Source: an uncultured Ectothiorhodospiraceae bacterium (GTDB lineage: Bacteria > Pseudomonadota > Gammaproteobacteria > UBA6429 > Thiohalophilaceae). From it: 64,000 nt of DNA. Each line of letters opens with the position of its first letter. The first letter of the stretch is position 1. Positions 17,927 through 27,368 of this stretch are shown in pieces. The notes beneath the pieces were generated by a model. It did not search any database. It had not been told where the DNA came from and saw only the letters and a list, made by a program, of their open reading frames with translations. The DNA lies in the NCBI GenBank assembly GCA_947260005.1, contig CAMYOL010000029.1, positions 187,077 to 251,076 on the forward strand, in the 5' to 3' direction. Position numbers and translations under genes: made by a program.

Positions 17927-17946
17927 ATGCAATAACCCTGCCAGAA
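17927..17946 (-). promoter_or_regulatory. Sigma-54 promoter of flgJKL
   Basis: The minus strand reads TTCTGGCAGGGTTATTGCAT. The TGGCA and TTGC elements have GG and GC ten bases apart. It lies about 50 bases upstream of the flgJ start and after the flgI terminator, so it gives flgJKL its own RpoN start. Confidence 0.85.
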
Positions 17947-17994
17947 CCTGATCTCTCTAAGTTATTCTTTTTATTGTTAATTTCAGATGATTTT

Positions 17995-18033
17995 CGGCAA
18001 AAAACAGCCACTACGGCAACATGATGTTGCCGT
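17995..18033 (-). terminator. Terminator after flgI
   Basis: A perfect 10-base-pair inverted repeat (ACGGCAACAT and ATGTTGCCGT around one base, 18013-18033) lies 26 bases after the flgI stop. A run of six T follows a few bases further on the minus strand. The T-run is slightly displaced, so efficiency is uncertain. Confidence 0.65.
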
Positions 18034-18059
18034 CGGTATTATTGCCTGAATGACTGAGT

Positions 18060-19181
18060 TTAGATTACGATTAATTCAGCTCGCAAAGAACCTGCTTCTT
18101 TGAGTGCTTCGAGAATGGCCACCAGGTCACCGGGTGCCAGCCCGACTTCATTCACACCGCGGACCACATCATCCAAAGTCACACCTTCTTTGATCTTGAA
18201 CATACGATAATTATCCTGAGCAATATTCAAATCTGATTGAGGAGTCGTTACAGTACGACCCACTCTTGAAAAAGCACCGGGTTGACTCACATTGACACTC
18301 TCGGTAATCGTAACGGTCAAACTGCCATGTGAAACGGCAGCCGGTAATACTCGGACATGCCGGCCAATGACAACCGTTCCGGTACGGGCATTGATAATCA
18401 CTTTTGCAGAGGGTTCTGCTGGCTCCACTTCTAAATTTTCAAGCAAAGAGATATAGGACACTCGTTGTGCCAGATCTTGTGGTGCCTGGACATTAATTGA
18501 TCCAGCATCGATTGAATAAGCGGTACCTGGTCCCAACGTTTCATTGATTACCTTGGTAACATGATTAGACGTTGTAAAATCGGGCGTGCGTAAATTCAAC
18601 ACAATCTCACGTTTTTGTCCAAAGGGTGTGTCTACAGCCTTTTCAACTATTGCACCATTGGGAATACGACCAACACTCGGTACATTGACGGTCACACTCG
18701 AACCGTCATTTCCTTCTGCACCAAATCCGCTTACGATGATACTGCCTTGAGCGAGTGCATATATCTGCCCATCGACACCTTTTAATGGTGAAATAAGCAG
18801 ACTCCCTCCGCGTAAACTTCTGGCATTACCAATCGACGAAATTGTAATATCAAGTGTCTGTCCTGGCTTTGCAAAGGCGGGCAAATCTGTATGAATGGCT
18901 ACCGCAGCTACGTTTTTTGATTGTAACGACACGTCTTGTGGAATATTAACTCCGAGTCTTGACAACATTCCTCGCAAACTCTGTACCGTGTGAGGTGCAT
19001 TACCATCTCCGGTTCCATTTAAACCCACCACCAAACCATAACCCACCAGTTGGTTATTACGAACCCCCTGTACTTTGGCAATATCCTTAATCCGATCTGC
19101 GGCAACAAAACCGGAGTACATGGCTAAAAACATGAGCAGCCCGCTAATCAATACAAATTTAAACTCTGTTTTTCTTAACAT
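18060..19181 (-). CDS. flgI: FlgI, flagellar P-ring protein
   Basis: FlgI forms the periplasmic P-ring bushing around the rod. The mature part opens with [32 protein letters not shown], the diagnostic sequence, and ends with [12 protein letters not shown]-type and [21 protein letters not shown]. The frame is open 65 codons further upstream, but ATG at 19181 is preceded by AGAGG and begins a normal signal peptide ([17 protein letters not shown]), giving 373 residues. It follows flgH by 16 bases. Confidence 0.94.
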   Translation of the reverse strand: MLRKTEFKFVLISGLLMFLAMYSGFVAADRIKDIAKVQGVRNNQLVGYGLVVGLNGTGDGNAPHTVQSLRGMLSRLGVNIPQDVSLQSKNVAAVAIHTDLPAFAKPGQTLDITISSIGNARSLRGGSLLISPLKGVDGQIYALAQGSIIVSGFGAEGNDGSSVTVNVPSVGRIPNGAIVEKAVDTPFGQKREIVLNLRTPDFTTSNHVTKVINETLGPGTAYSIDAGSINVQAPQDLAQRVSYISLLENLEVEPAEPSAKVIINARTGTVVIGRHVRVLPAAVSHGSLTVTITESVNVSQPGAFSRVGRTVTTPQSDLNIAQDNYRMFKIKEGVTLDDVVRGVNEVGLAPGDLVAILEALKEAGSLRAELIVI

Positions 19182-19197
19182 TATTACGACCTCTTGC

Positions 19198-19908
19198 TCA
19201 ATAAGGATAAACGCCACTTTGGAAAAATCGAGCCAGCGGCCCCATTTTATTAGCTGAAGATAAAACACCACGTCCAGAATAACTAATACGCACATTGCCA
19301 ACTTTTTGCGACTCAACGGTATTATCCTGATCAATATCTTGTGGCCGGACAATCCCTGAGAAACGAATATAGTCATCCGATTGATTTAACATGATCAACT
19401 TCTCACCTCTGACAACCAAATGTTGATTTGGCAGCACATCAATTACACTGACGGTAATGACCGCCTGAAAATTATGTGCCTGATTCGATTCGCCACTACC
19501 GCGAAAATCCCGTCCTGCCTCAATTTCGTTTTCTAATACTTCTTTATCTTTATTAGTGACTTTATCACCTGCAATTTTAGGTGGTGGCATTTCAACATTT
19601 TGCTTTTTTTCCGCCGCCGTATCAGAGCTCGCTAGCGCCGTGGCGGATTCAACTAAAGTGATCGTCAAGATATCACCAATTTGTCTTGCCTGAGTATCAG
19701 CAAACAAATTCACTCGCATTCCTGCTTGATAAATAGAGCCATTATGTAGAATGACAGGCTCCCTCTGTTCTATTTTTGGTGGCTCGAATTTATTTTTCTT
19801 TTTGATGTCGGAGCTTTTCACGCATCCGGTCAGGGCGATAATTACCATCGCCAGGATAAATACAATGGAGAGACGTGTTAATGCTATATAAGTAGTCTTA
19901 GCTTTCAT
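19198..19908 (-). CDS. flgH: FlgH, flagellar L-ring lipoprotein
   Basis: FlgH forms the outer-membrane ring. Starting at the ATG at 19908 gives a lipoprotein signal with lipobox LTGC ([12 protein letters not shown]). Then come the family motifs [46 protein letters not shown] and the end [23 protein letters not shown]. An upstream in-frame ATG (19932) overlaps flgG but would put extra residues before the signal. No strong ribosome site is visible for either start, suggesting coupling to flgG. Confidence 0.93.
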   Translation of the reverse strand: MKAKTTYIALTRLSIVFILAMVIIALTGCVKSSDIKKKNKFEPPKIEQREPVILHNGSIYQAGMRVNLFADTQARQIGDILTITLVESATALASSDTAAEKKQNVEMPPPKIAGDKVTNKDKEVLENEIEAGRDFRGSGESNQAHNFQAVITVSVIDVLPNQHLVVRGEKLIMLNQSDDYIRFSGIVRPQDIDQDNTVESQKVGNVRISYSGRGVLSSANKMGPLARFFQSGVYPY

Positions 19909-19912
19909 ATTT

Positions 19913-20695
19913 TTACAGTTGGTTATTGGCAAATTGCAACATTTGATCCATAGTTGAAATTGCTTTTGAATTCATTTCATAGGCACGTTGGGTTTCAATC
20001 ATATTCACTAATTCTTCAACAACGTTAACATTTGAACCCTCTAGTGCACCCTGGATTAATGTGCCGGTATTATTGTTACCCGGATTGGCGACCGTGGGTG
20101 GACCACTGGCCGTAGTTTCCAGATAAAGATTCTCACCGGTCGGTTGCAAACCGCTTGGATTAACAAAATCGGCTAATTGTATCTGACCTATCTGCTGCGG
20201 TTGGGCAATGCCTGGCGTGGTAATGGAAACCGCTCCATCATTACCGATGGTTAAACTAGCGGCATTGGCAGGAACCGTAATTTGAGGTTGAATGGGATAA
20301 CCTGAGGCAGTAACAATGACGCCTTCAGCACTGAGCTGAAAATTACCCGTTCTGGAAAAAGCCACATCACCATTTGGTTTTTGAATTTGAAACAGACCGC
20401 GTCCCTGAATGGCGACATCCAGTTTGTTTTTGGTTTGTAAAATATTACCCTGGGTATGAATCTTTTGCGTTGCGACAGTACGCACACCGGTCCCTAACAT
20501 AAGACCTGATGGTAGCACTGTTTCCTGAGAGGTTTGCGCACCGGCCTGGCGAACATTTTGATAAATAAGATCTTCAAAAATTGGACGGTCACGTTTAAAA
20601 CCGGTTGTATTGACGTTGGCCAGGTTATTACTAATAGTTGAAAGACGATTTTGTTGAGCTTCCAGACCTGTTTTACTTACCCATAGTGGATTCAT
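19913..20695 (-). CDS. flgG: FlgG, distal rod protein
   Basis: The 260-residue protein begins with the rod/hook family helix (WVSKTGLEAQQNRLSTISNNLANVNTTGFKRDRP) and ends with the C-terminal motif NVVEELVNMIETQRAYEMNSKAIST. Length and both ends are typical of FlgG, the main part of the distal rod. It lies between flgF and flgH in the standard order. Confidence 0.96.
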   Translation of the reverse strand: MNPLWVSKTGLEAQQNRLSTISNNLANVNTTGFKRDRPIFEDLIYQNVRQAGAQTSQETVLPSGLMLGTGVRTVATQKIHTQGNILQTKNKLDVAIQGRGLFQIQKPNGDVAFSRTGNFQLSAEGVIVTASGYPIQPQITVPANAASLTIGNDGAVSITTPGIAQPQQIGQIQLADFVNPSGLQPTGENLYLETTASGPPTVANPGNNNTGTLIQGALEGSNVNVVEELVNMIETQRAYEMNSKAISTMDQMLQFANNQL

Positions 20696-20758
20696 TTGTT
20701 ACTCCAGTTATTTTATATAACTAATTAAAACGATAACTAACGTTCATATTTGCAGAAT

Positions 20759-21499
20759 CTATGCCATTCTCAATAAATTCCGAGTGGCATCCGCATTTTC
20801 TTCCGCATCACGCATTATTTTGACCTGAGTTTCATATTGTCGTGATAACTCAATCATATTCACTAACGCTGAGGCAATGTTCACGTTGCTTGACTCCAGC
20901 ATCCCGGAAACGACTTTCACATCTGCATTGATTTCAGCTTCTCCACCACCTTTCAGACGCATCAGGCCATCAGTGCCTTTTTGCAATTCATTCGAAGGTG
21001 GATTAACCAGCTTAATTCTATCGGCAACATCAAATGCGTTAGCCTCTTCTCCTAGCGCCTTGACAGACAACGTACCATCCTCGGCAATCTCCATCCGGTT
21101 TATGGGCGGCAAGGTTATAACGCCACCATCACCTTTTACAGGATGGCCACCACCGGTAACTAACAAACCTTCTGTGGTTAAACGTAAATTGCCAGCACGT
21201 GTGTAAGCCTCACTACCATCCGGGGCCTGTACCGCAATCCATCCCTGGCCATTTATCGCGATATCCATTGTATTTCCAGTCGCATTTACTGAACCAACAG
21301 TAAAATCTGATCCAGAACGTTCCGTCATGGCAAAGACTCGAGTTGGCAAACCTGAACCGTAAACTGGCATACTACGAAATTGTGCATAATCGGCACGAAA
21401 ACCAGGCGTACTGACATTCGCAAGATTATTGCTGTTTGCGGTTTGGGCCAACATCGTTTGCTTGGCACCGGACATTGCTGTGTATAGAACTTTATCCAT
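20759..21499 (-). CDS. flgF: FlgF, proximal rod protein
   Basis: A 246-residue rod protein. The N-terminus (MSGAKQTMLAQTANSNNLANVSTPGFRADYAQF) and C-terminus (NVNIASALVNMIELSRQYETQVKIM) are those of FlgF. The middle includes the DIAINGQGWIAVQAPDGSEAYTRAGN segment common to rod and hook proteins. It starts 14 bases after flgE. Confidence 0.95.
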   Translation of the reverse strand: MDKVLYTAMSGAKQTMLAQTANSNNLANVSTPGFRADYAQFRSMPVYGSGLPTRVFAMTERSGSDFTVGSVNATGNTMDIAINGQGWIAVQAPDGSEAYTRAGNLRLTTEGLLVTGGGHPVKGDGGVITLPPINRMEIAEDGTLSVKALGEEANAFDVADRIKLVNPPSNELQKGTDGLMRLKGGGEAEINADVKVVSGMLESSNVNIASALVNMIELSRQYETQVKIMRDAEENADATRNLLRMA

Positions 21500-21513
21500 G
21501 GTTGATTAACTCG

Positions 21514-22770
21514 TTATCGAATGTTAATGACGGTTTGAGTGACGGTATCGGCCGTGGTAATGACTTGCGCATTGGCCTGGAAATTTCGTTGCGCCGTAAT
21601 CATGTTTACCAATTCACTCGTTAAGTCCACGTTAGAGCCTTCCAAAGCACCCGACTGTAATACACCTAAGCTACCAGAGCCGGGGGTTCCGAGTAGCGGT
21701 ACACCAGATGCAAAACTTTCTGCCCAACCGGTATCACCTAATGGACGTAAACCTTGTGCGTTGGAAAAATCAGCAAGCGCAACCTGGCCTAATGTACGAG
21801 TTTGACCATTACTGTAACGTGCACGAACCACACCGGTATCATCAAAATCAATTCCGCTTAAGCGACCTGAAGTGAAACCATTTTGGGTTAGCTCACTTAC
21901 ATTAAAACGGGTACCAAACTGTGTGATCGGAGAATTTGATAGCAAGTTCATACTAAGTTTCAGTGGTTCTGCGCCTGAACCCGTATCAAACTCCGGGTAA
22001 TCGATTGTACCGGGAGGAATTGGTGTTCCATTAATGCTTGCTAATTGTCCTGCACCATCAAAACCTAATTTGTCAAAGGCCAAAGGTGGTGCCTGGTTAC
22101 CGTGTACGTCCTTGCCATCGATTAAGGTATACATTTCCCATTCCCCGGGCTGCTCACCTTTAACGTAATACATTGTTGCAAGGTGTGAACCACCCAAAGA
22201 ATCGAACACACTTAACGAAGTTGATGAGTTAAATGAAGAAGGAATGTTTGGCGAAAAAGGGACTGTTGGTGGTCGTTCTTCAGTGCTGTCTAAATTTAAT
22301 CCCACATCAACGCGACTGGTGGCCTGTGGAGTAATGTTAGAACGATCAAGTTGCAAGGGACCCACCGCACCGGTAATCGATCCATTTTCGTCCGCACCGT
22401 TTACCACCAATTTGGCACCATCCGGATTGGTTAAAAATCCTTCCCGATCAACCTGGAAATTACCCGCTCGTGTATAAGCGCGCGAACCACCTTCATCCAA
22501 AACAAAAAAACCTCGGCCATTAATGGCCAGATCCAGTTTGCTATTGGTAAAACCAATATTGCCCTGGCCAAATTGTTGTGAGACCCCGGCTAAACGTACA
22601 CCAGCACCAATCGAGGTACTGGCGGCGCCATCGGTTGCAGCGTAAACATCTGCAAATTCGGCACGAGACTTTTTAAAACCAGTTGTACTTGCATTGGAAA
22701 CATTGTTACCAATAACTCTTAACTCTTCACCTGCTGCGTTTATTCCACTAAGTGCGGCTCGGAATGGCAT
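21514..22770 (-). CDS. flgE: FlgE, flagellar hook protein
   Basis: FlgE polymerises into the universal-joint hook. The 418 residues open with FRAALSGINAAGEELRVIGNNVSNASTTGFKKSRAEF and close with NVDLTSELVNMITAQRNFQANAQVI. The central domain (SLSVFDSLGGSHLATMYYVKG) is the FlgE D2 core. It follows flgD by 25 bases with an AAGGAGAAG ribosome site. Confidence 0.96.
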   Translation of the reverse strand: MPFRAALSGINAAGEELRVIGNNVSNASTTGFKKSRAEFADVYAATDGAASTSIGAGVRLAGVSQQFGQGNIGFTNSKLDLAINGRGFFVLDEGGSRAYTRAGNFQVDREGFLTNPDGAKLVVNGADENGSITGAVGPLQLDRSNITPQATSRVDVGLNLDSTEERPPTVPFSPNIPSSFNSSTSLSVFDSLGGSHLATMYYVKGEQPGEWEMYTLIDGKDVHGNQAPPLAFDKLGFDGAGQLASINGTPIPPGTIDYPEFDTGSGAEPLKLSMNLLSNSPITQFGTRFNVSELTQNGFTSGRLSGIDFDDTGVVRARYSNGQTRTLGQVALADFSNAQGLRPLGDTGWAESFASGVPLLGTPGSGSLGVLQSGALEGSNVDLTSELVNMITAQRNFQANAQVITTADTVTQTVINIR

Positions 22771-22795
22771 AATACTTCTCCTTAAATGAACCTGT

Positions 22796-23539
22796 TTAGA
22801 TTATTTCTTGAACTTCGGATAACAGTGTGGCACCTGCATTTTTAAGATTAAGCGTGACGCCTTGCTTATCTTTTGCCAGTGATACACTGTCTACTTTATC
22901 AACGGTAAATGTTTTAACAGCGGTTGGCTCGCCCTCAATGATGGCTTCTGCTTTCACGCTGTAGACACCAGGGTCAGCACGAACTTGCTGGTTACCTGGT
23001 AGATTTTCTGGCTGATGACCAAATTGGTTGTCTGCGACAGGCGGTACGTTGTCTTCTATCTTCTTAATCACACCGTCCCAATTAAATTGAGTTGAACCAG
23101 GACGTTGAGGACCCAGATCCATGACCGTTACCTGTTCTCCAGATTGATTAAATATTTTTACGGTAACTTTTTCGGCTGCATTGGGAATTTCAACAGAACC
23201 ACGAATTCCCCCTTGCGCATTTAACTCGGCCACATCACCAGGCACCATGACCTGACGTCCGACCATCGATGAAGCTTGCAAGGCCTGTGATGATTGCAAC
23301 GCATTTGCCAGGGTATTAAAAGAATCCTTGATTTCTTTTAGCCCACTAACTGAACTAAATTCAGCCATCTGACTAATAAAATCACCATTTTCCATCGGCT
23401 TCATCGGATCCTGATGCTTGATTTGCGCCATCATCAGATTCATAAAATCTTCCTGACCAAGACGTGGCTTTTCTAGCGGCGTCTCTTTATTAAGCCCAAG
23501 ACTTTCAAAAGTCGGTAATGTTTTGTCTATACCTTCCAT
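22796..23539 (-). CDS. flgD: FlgD, hook-capping scaffold protein
   Basis: FlgD forms the temporary cap for hook growth. The N-terminal motif (QEDFMNLMMAQIKHQDPMKPMENGDFISQMAEFSSVSGLKEI) is canonical. The C-terminal half carries the FlgD Tudor/FnIII-like region (VTVKIFNQSGEQVTVMDLGPQRPGSTQFNWDG). It is 247 residues, slightly longer than the enteric protein. Confidence 0.95.
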   Translation of the reverse strand: MEGIDKTLPTFESLGLNKETPLEKPRLGQEDFMNLMMAQIKHQDPMKPMENGDFISQMAEFSSVSGLKEIKDSFNTLANALQSSQALQASSMVGRQVMVPGDVAELNAQGGIRGSVEIPNAAEKVTVKIFNQSGEQVTVMDLGPQRPGSTQFNWDGVIKKIEDNVPPVADNQFGHQPENLPGNQQVRADPGVYSVKAEAIIEGEPTAVKTFTVDKVDSVSLAKDKQGVTLNLKNAGATLLSEVQEII

Positions 23540-23555
23540 CTTGTTATCCCTTTAT

Positions 23556-23969
23556 CTATTGCCCTATGGTTAACGTGCGCATCAACATCTGTTTCGCACT
23601 GTTCATCACTTCAACATTTGTTTGGTATGCACGTGAAGCCGAGATCATATTGGCCATTTCTTCGACCACGTTCACATTCGGTAAAAATACAAAACCCTCT
23701 TCGTCCGCCATAGGATGGTTCGGGTTATGTTCACGCCTTAATGGCTTATCACTTTCAACGATGCCTAACACCTTTACACCAACATTCGATTCTTGTTCAC
23801 CAAACTCATTAAAAATCGGAGCGAATACCGGATGACGTGCCCGATAGGTTCCTCCTTGACTACTGCTAATACTATTAGCATTAGCCAGATTACTTGACGT
23901 GGTATTCAAACGTACACTTTCTGCCTGTAACGCAGTACCCGAAATATCAAATACACTAAACAATGACAT
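23556..23969 (-). CDS. flgC: FlgC, proximal rod protein
   Basis: The 137-residue product shows the FlgC start (FDISGTALQAESVRLNTTSSNLANANS) and the characteristic PNVNVVEEMANMISASRAYQTNVEVMN near the end. The flgB stop and this start are adjacent (one base apart), which points to coupled translation. Confidence 0.96.
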   Translation of the reverse strand: MSLFSVFDISGTALQAESVRLNTTSSNLANANSISSSQGGTYRARHPVFAPIFNEFGEQESNVGVKVLGIVESDKPLRREHNPNHPMADEEGFVFLPNVNVVEEMANMISASRAYQTNVEVMNSAKQMLMRTLTIGQ

Positions 23970-23970
23970 G

Positions 23971-24369
23971 TTATTGTCCTTTTATCGCAGTTCTTAGGGT
24001 ATTGAATTTACCCGTTAGAATTCTTAGATTCGCCAGGTAACGCATCGCGTTATCTGAATAAGCTGCCATTTCAACTTGATGTTCAACGGTGTTGCCATCA
24101 AGTGAATTTTGATACGGATTACGATATTTCAAATCGTAGCCCGGTATAAACTGTTGCGGTTGAATATGCATGGCATGAGTAGCGCGCATCGCTCTCGCAC
24201 CTGGGCCACTGGAGGCACTTTTGAGGGCATCGGTAAAATCGATATCACGCGCCTTGAAATGAGGTGTGTCAATATTGGCTAAATTAGAAGCCAGTACCTG
24301 TGCCCGCTTGGACCTCAAGTGCAAGGCCTGCTCATGAACACCTAAATATGAATCAAAACTAAACGGCAT
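23971..24369 (-). CDS. flgB: FlgB, proximal rod protein
   Basis: FlgB is the first rod layer over FliE. The start chosen is ATG at 24369, seven bases after a GGAG; a TTG four codons earlier is less likely. The 132 residues carry ALHLRSKRAQVLASNLANIDTPHFKARDIDF and the C-terminal DGNTVEHQVEMAAYSDNAMRYLANLRIL. It is the first gene of the long flgBCDEFGHI run and lies downstream of a near-perfect sigma-54 site. Confidence 0.95.
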   Translation of the reverse strand: MPFSFDSYLGVHEQALHLRSKRAQVLASNLANIDTPHFKARDIDFTDALKSASSGPGARAMRATHAMHIQPQQFIPGYDLKYRNPYQNSLDGNTVEHQVEMAAYSDNAMRYLANLRILTGKFNTLRTAIKGQ

Positions 24370-24400
24370 GTTACGCTCCAATTATCAACTACTGTGATAA

Positions 24401-24418
24401 GAGCAACAACTGTGCCAG
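24401..24418 (-). promoter_or_regulatory. Sigma-54 promoter of the flgB operon
   Basis: The minus strand reads CTGGCACAGTTGTTGCTC. TGGCAC, five bases, TTGCT is an exact match to the RpoN consensus, 32 bases upstream of the flgB start. This is the best promoter sequence in the window. Confidence 0.92.
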
Positions 24419-24511
24419 AAGAGAAAGTCTTATTAATACATGGGGTTAGGGATAGAAGCAGAATGTTTTATTGGTAATACAGGCAAGCTTTGGCCTGCCG
24501 GCAAATGTTAA

Positions 24512-25396
24512 CTAGCTATTTTCATCCTTTAAACGGTAGACAACGCCTTTCGAAAAGCGGGTCATTTCAAAAGCCCGACTATACCCGGTGGGTGATTCAG
24601 ATCCGCCCAGGACAAGAAAGCCACCGGGATTAAGTATCTGTGCCATACGATTCAAAATATCACTTTTAAGATCGGCCGAAAAATAAATCAAAACGTTACG
24701 ACAAAAGATTAAATCAAACTTTCCTATTAACGCATAATTTTGCAGTAAATTAATTTCATTGAACTTAACAATCGATTTGACCTTGTCATTTAGTTTCCAG
24801 CGATTTCCATCCATGCTGGTAAAAAATAATTTTTTCTTCTCTTCGGATAAACCTCTGGACACACTTAATTGATCGTATTCGGCACGACGAGCCATATCTA
24901 ATACGGTGCTGGATATATCCGTCCCAACAATTTCAACTGGCATACTTAGCATACCAGGGAATTTCATCTGGAACTCATTAATAGACATGCTAATCGAATA
25001 GGGTTCTTGCCCGGTTGAACAAGCTGCTGACCAGATTCTAAAACGGTTTGGCTTGTTATTTTTTACTATCTCTGGAATCAGGTTTTCTTTGAGTAACTCG
25101 AAGGGGTAATTATCTCGAAACCAACTGGTTTCATTAGTCGTCATCGCATCAATCACACGTTCTTTTAATTTTGCATCATTTTTGTTCTTTAATTCATCGA
25201 GCATTGAGCTTAACGAATCAAAAGAAAATTCATGGGTGAGCTTGTTCAAACGAGAGGTGACCAGGTAATGTTTATTGTCACCTAATACGATCCCGCACGA
25301 ATCTTCCAGAAAATCACGAAAGTTATCGTATTGATCTTTTGATAATAAGGTATCCGTCACGAATTTTTCATCACTTCCAATTTGTGTCGACATCAC
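24512..25396 (-). CDS. cheR: CheR, chemoreceptor glutamate methyltransferase
   Basis: CheR methylates receptor glutamates with S-adenosylmethionine during adaptation. The 294 residues include the N-terminal helical domain (FLEDSCGIVLGDNKHYLVTSRLN) and the methyltransferase domain with RIWSAACSTGQEPYSISM and DLIFCRNVLIYFSADLK. The C-terminus has LVLGGSESPTGYS. It is 15 bases after cheV, and cheV-cheR beside flgB is the usual Vibrio and Pseudomonas context. Confidence 0.95.
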   Translation of the reverse strand: MMSTQIGSDEKFVTDTLLSKDQYDNFRDFLEDSCGIVLGDNKHYLVTSRLNKLTHEFSFDSLSSMLDELKNKNDAKLKERVIDAMTTNETSWFRDNYPFELLKENLIPEIVKNNKPNRFRIWSAACSTGQEPYSISMSINEFQMKFPGMLSMPVEIVGTDISSTVLDMARRAEYDQLSVSRGLSEEKKKLFFTSMDGNRWKLNDKVKSIVKFNEINLLQNYALIGKFDLIFCRNVLIYFSADLKSDILNRMAQILNPGGFLVLGGSESPTGYSRAFEMTRFSKGVVYRLKDENS

Positions 25397-25411
25397 AGCC
25401 TGATGAAACTA

Positions 25412-26371
25412 CTAATTGTCATCAAGCTCTTTTAAAGTATCTGATTTAATCAGGCCTTTTTCTTCCAGCATTCCCTTGACCTCTTTTGCAAGCTCCTTTG
25501 CATCAAACTTGGCAACAAATCTATCGGCACCGACTTTCTTAACCATATTACTATTAAAAGTACCGCTTAATGAGGTATGCAACATGACTGGAATTTTAGC
25601 CAGACGTTCATCAGCTCTAATCTCAGTTGTTAATGTATAACCGTCCATCTCTGGCATTTCGATATCGGAAATAACCACGTCATAGGTATCTGATAGAGGT
25701 TTTCCACCATCGACAGCCGCTTGCAACATTTTCAGTGCTTCCAGACCATTCTTCGCTAAATCACATTCAAGGCCGACTTTATCAAGCGTCGCTTTCACCT
25801 GTTTACGCGCTACCAGCGAATCATCAGCTACCAGTAATTTAATTGAGCTTGCATCTTCTGCATCAACAATTTCATTATCCTCAACATCAATAATAATACC
25901 AACCATTTCGGCCATTATTTTTTCGACGTCAATGATTTCAACTAATGAATCATCGATCTTGGTCACTGCCGTCATATAATTATTTTTCCCCACCCCTTTT
26001 GGCGGCGGCAGAATATCTTTCCAGTTCATATTAATGATTCTATCGACACTTCCGACCAAAAAACCCTGAGTCGAGCGATTGTATTCCGTGACGATGACAT
26101 ACTGATCTTTGGTAATGTCGATAGGCTTTTGGCCAATGGCGGCAGCCAGATCCATAATTGTGATGGTGCGACCACGCATATTTGCAATACCACGAACAAT
26201 GCGATGTGATTTCGGCACACTGGTTAACGGCGGGCACTGGATCACTTCCTGCACTTTAAAAACATTAATCCCGAATTTTTGTCGTCCACCTAAACCAAAC
26301 AATAAAAGCTCAAAACGATTTTCTCCAACCAGCTTAGTTCGCTGATCGACGCCTTCCATTACGCCTGCCAT
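25412..26371 (-). CDS. cheV: CheV, CheW-receiver coupling protein
   Basis: CheV couples receptors to CheA and has a phosphorylatable receiver for adaptation. The N-terminal 160 residues are CheW-like (GVDQRTKLVGENRFELLLFGLGG; VQEVIQCPPLTSVPKSHRIVRGIANMRGRTITIMDL). The C-terminal receiver has VADDSLVARKQV, DVVISDIEMPEMDG and LHTSLSG. ATG at 26371 matches the family start (MAGV...VDQRT); an ATG four codons earlier is possible. No clear ribosome site is visible for either. Confidence 0.93.
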   Translation of the reverse strand: MAGVMEGVDQRTKLVGENRFELLLFGLGGRQKFGINVFKVQEVIQCPPLTSVPKSHRIVRGIANMRGRTITIMDLAAAIGQKPIDITKDQYVIVTEYNRSTQGFLVGSVDRIINMNWKDILPPPKGVGKNNYMTAVTKIDDSLVEIIDVEKIMAEMVGIIIDVEDNEIVDAEDASSIKLLVADDSLVARKQVKATLDKVGLECDLAKNGLEALKMLQAAVDGGKPLSDTYDVVISDIEMPEMDGYTLTTEIRADERLAKIPVMLHTSLSGTFNSNMVKKVGADRFVAKFDAKELAKEVKGMLEEKGLIKSDTLKELDDN

Positions 26372-26407
26372 ATTAGACACCATACATAGTTTATTAATCT
26401 GCCTACC

Positions 26408-26435
26408 TTATCGGCCCGTTACGCTAAAAACTTAG
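26408..26435 (-). promoter_or_regulatory. Sigma-28 (FliA) promoter of cheV-cheR
   Basis: On the minus strand a perfect GCCGATAA (-10) lies 15 bases after TAAG within CTAAGTTTTT, close to the FliA -35 TAAAGTTT. It is about 37 bases upstream of the cheV start. The -35 has one mismatch in the core. Confidence 0.72.
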
Positions 26436-26446
26436 CATGTTTGCTA

Positions 26447-26463
26447 TGGCATATGTCTTGCAC
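26447..26463 (+). promoter_or_regulatory. Sigma-54 promoter of flgA
   Basis: The plus strand reads TGGCATATGTCTTGCAC. GG and GC are ten bases apart and both elements match the RpoN consensus. It is about 80 bases upstream of the flgA start and overlaps the back of the cheV promoter region, so the two divergent genes use different sigma factors. Confidence 0.87.
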
Positions 26464-26543
26464 TCTCTTATGCAAATGAAAACCAATTTCCTAAATCTAA
26501 ATGCAAATAAATATAATTTTCAATGAGTTAAGTTGGTGCGGCT

Positions 26544-27278
26544 ATGAACCAGTCAGAAAATAACCTTATTACGGCGTGTAAATTTTGGCTCACTGTCATT
26601 TTTATGGCCGTTTTTGCTCTGTATATCACTGGAAATGTGGTGGCGAGTCCAGCTTATGAAGCGCACAGTTCGTTACAACAGGCGGTAAAAACCTATCTAC
26701 ATGACAATTACGCAGATCAATATGATTTGACGCTCAAGTTTGGACGCCTGGACAAACGTTTACGTCTGAAAAAATGCAAAACTCGACTGCAAGTTTTCAC
26801 CACCAGTAATCAGCAACCATTCGGGCCCTCCAGTATTGGGGTACGTTGTGAAAATCCAGACTGGCGAGTTCGCTTACCTGTTCATGTTCATGCCTACACC
26901 AATGTCATTGTGGCGAAACACCCTATCCCACGTGGGGACATGATAACCAAACATCATCTAAAATTCGTACGCCATGATGTTGGGCGCTACCACGCCGGTG
27001 TATTTACTGATATAAATAACCTGCTCGGAATGATAGCCAAACGCCCAATACGAAACACGGCGGTAATCACCGCACAAATGGTCAAACCCAGGTTACTGGT
27101 GAGTCGCGGCGAGATGGTCACTATTATTGCCGAAGGCAATGGACTGAAAATTCGCACCGCTGGCAAAGCACTGATGGATGGCCATCATGGTCAGGTCATT
27201 AGTGTTAAGAACAACCGAAGTGGTCGAAAATTATCGGCGGAAGTGGTTGCGCGCTCCACCGTTAGGGTTAAAATGTGA
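26544..27278 (+). CDS. flgA: FlgA, P-ring assembly chaperone
   Basis: FlgA helps FlgI assemble in the periplasm. The 244 residues have a signal segment (FWLTVIFMAVFALYITGNVVA, about 12-32), then LQQAVKTYLHDNY. A SAF-like domain follows, with VIVAKHPIPRGDMITKHHLKFVRHDVG, and a C-terminal VTIIAEGNGLKIRTAGKALMDGHHGQVISVKNNRSGR segment. It is followed by flgM in the common flgAMN order. Confidence 0.94.
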   Translation: MNQSENNLITACKFWLTVIFMAVFALYITGNVVASPAYEAHSSLQQAVKTYLHDNYADQYDLTLKFGRLDKRLRLKKCKTRLQVFTTSNQQPFGPSSIGVRCENPDWRVRLPVHVHAYTNVIVAKHPIPRGDMITKHHLKFVRHDVGRYHAGVFTDINNLLGMIAKRPIRNTAVITAQMVKPRLLVSRGEMVTIIAEGNGLKIRTAGKALMDGHHGQVISVKNNRSGRKLSAEVVARSTVRVKM

Positions 27279-27307
27279 ATAATTTCAAGGACATGGAAAA
27301 TTGTTGC

Positions 27308-27334
27308 TAAAGCTTTTCATAAATAAGCCGCTAA
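27308..27334 (+). promoter_or_regulatory. Sigma-28 (FliA) promoter of flgMN
   Basis: TAAAGCTT is followed after 11 bases by GCCGCTAA. Seven of eight -10 positions and the TAAAG core of the -35 match the FliA consensus, with exact spacing. It lies 35 bases upstream of the flgM start, so the anti-sigma factor can be made both from flgA readthrough and from its own late promoter. Confidence 0.88.
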
Positions 27335-27368
27335 CAATTACGGCAAAATGCGTTAGGAGTCTAGTTTC

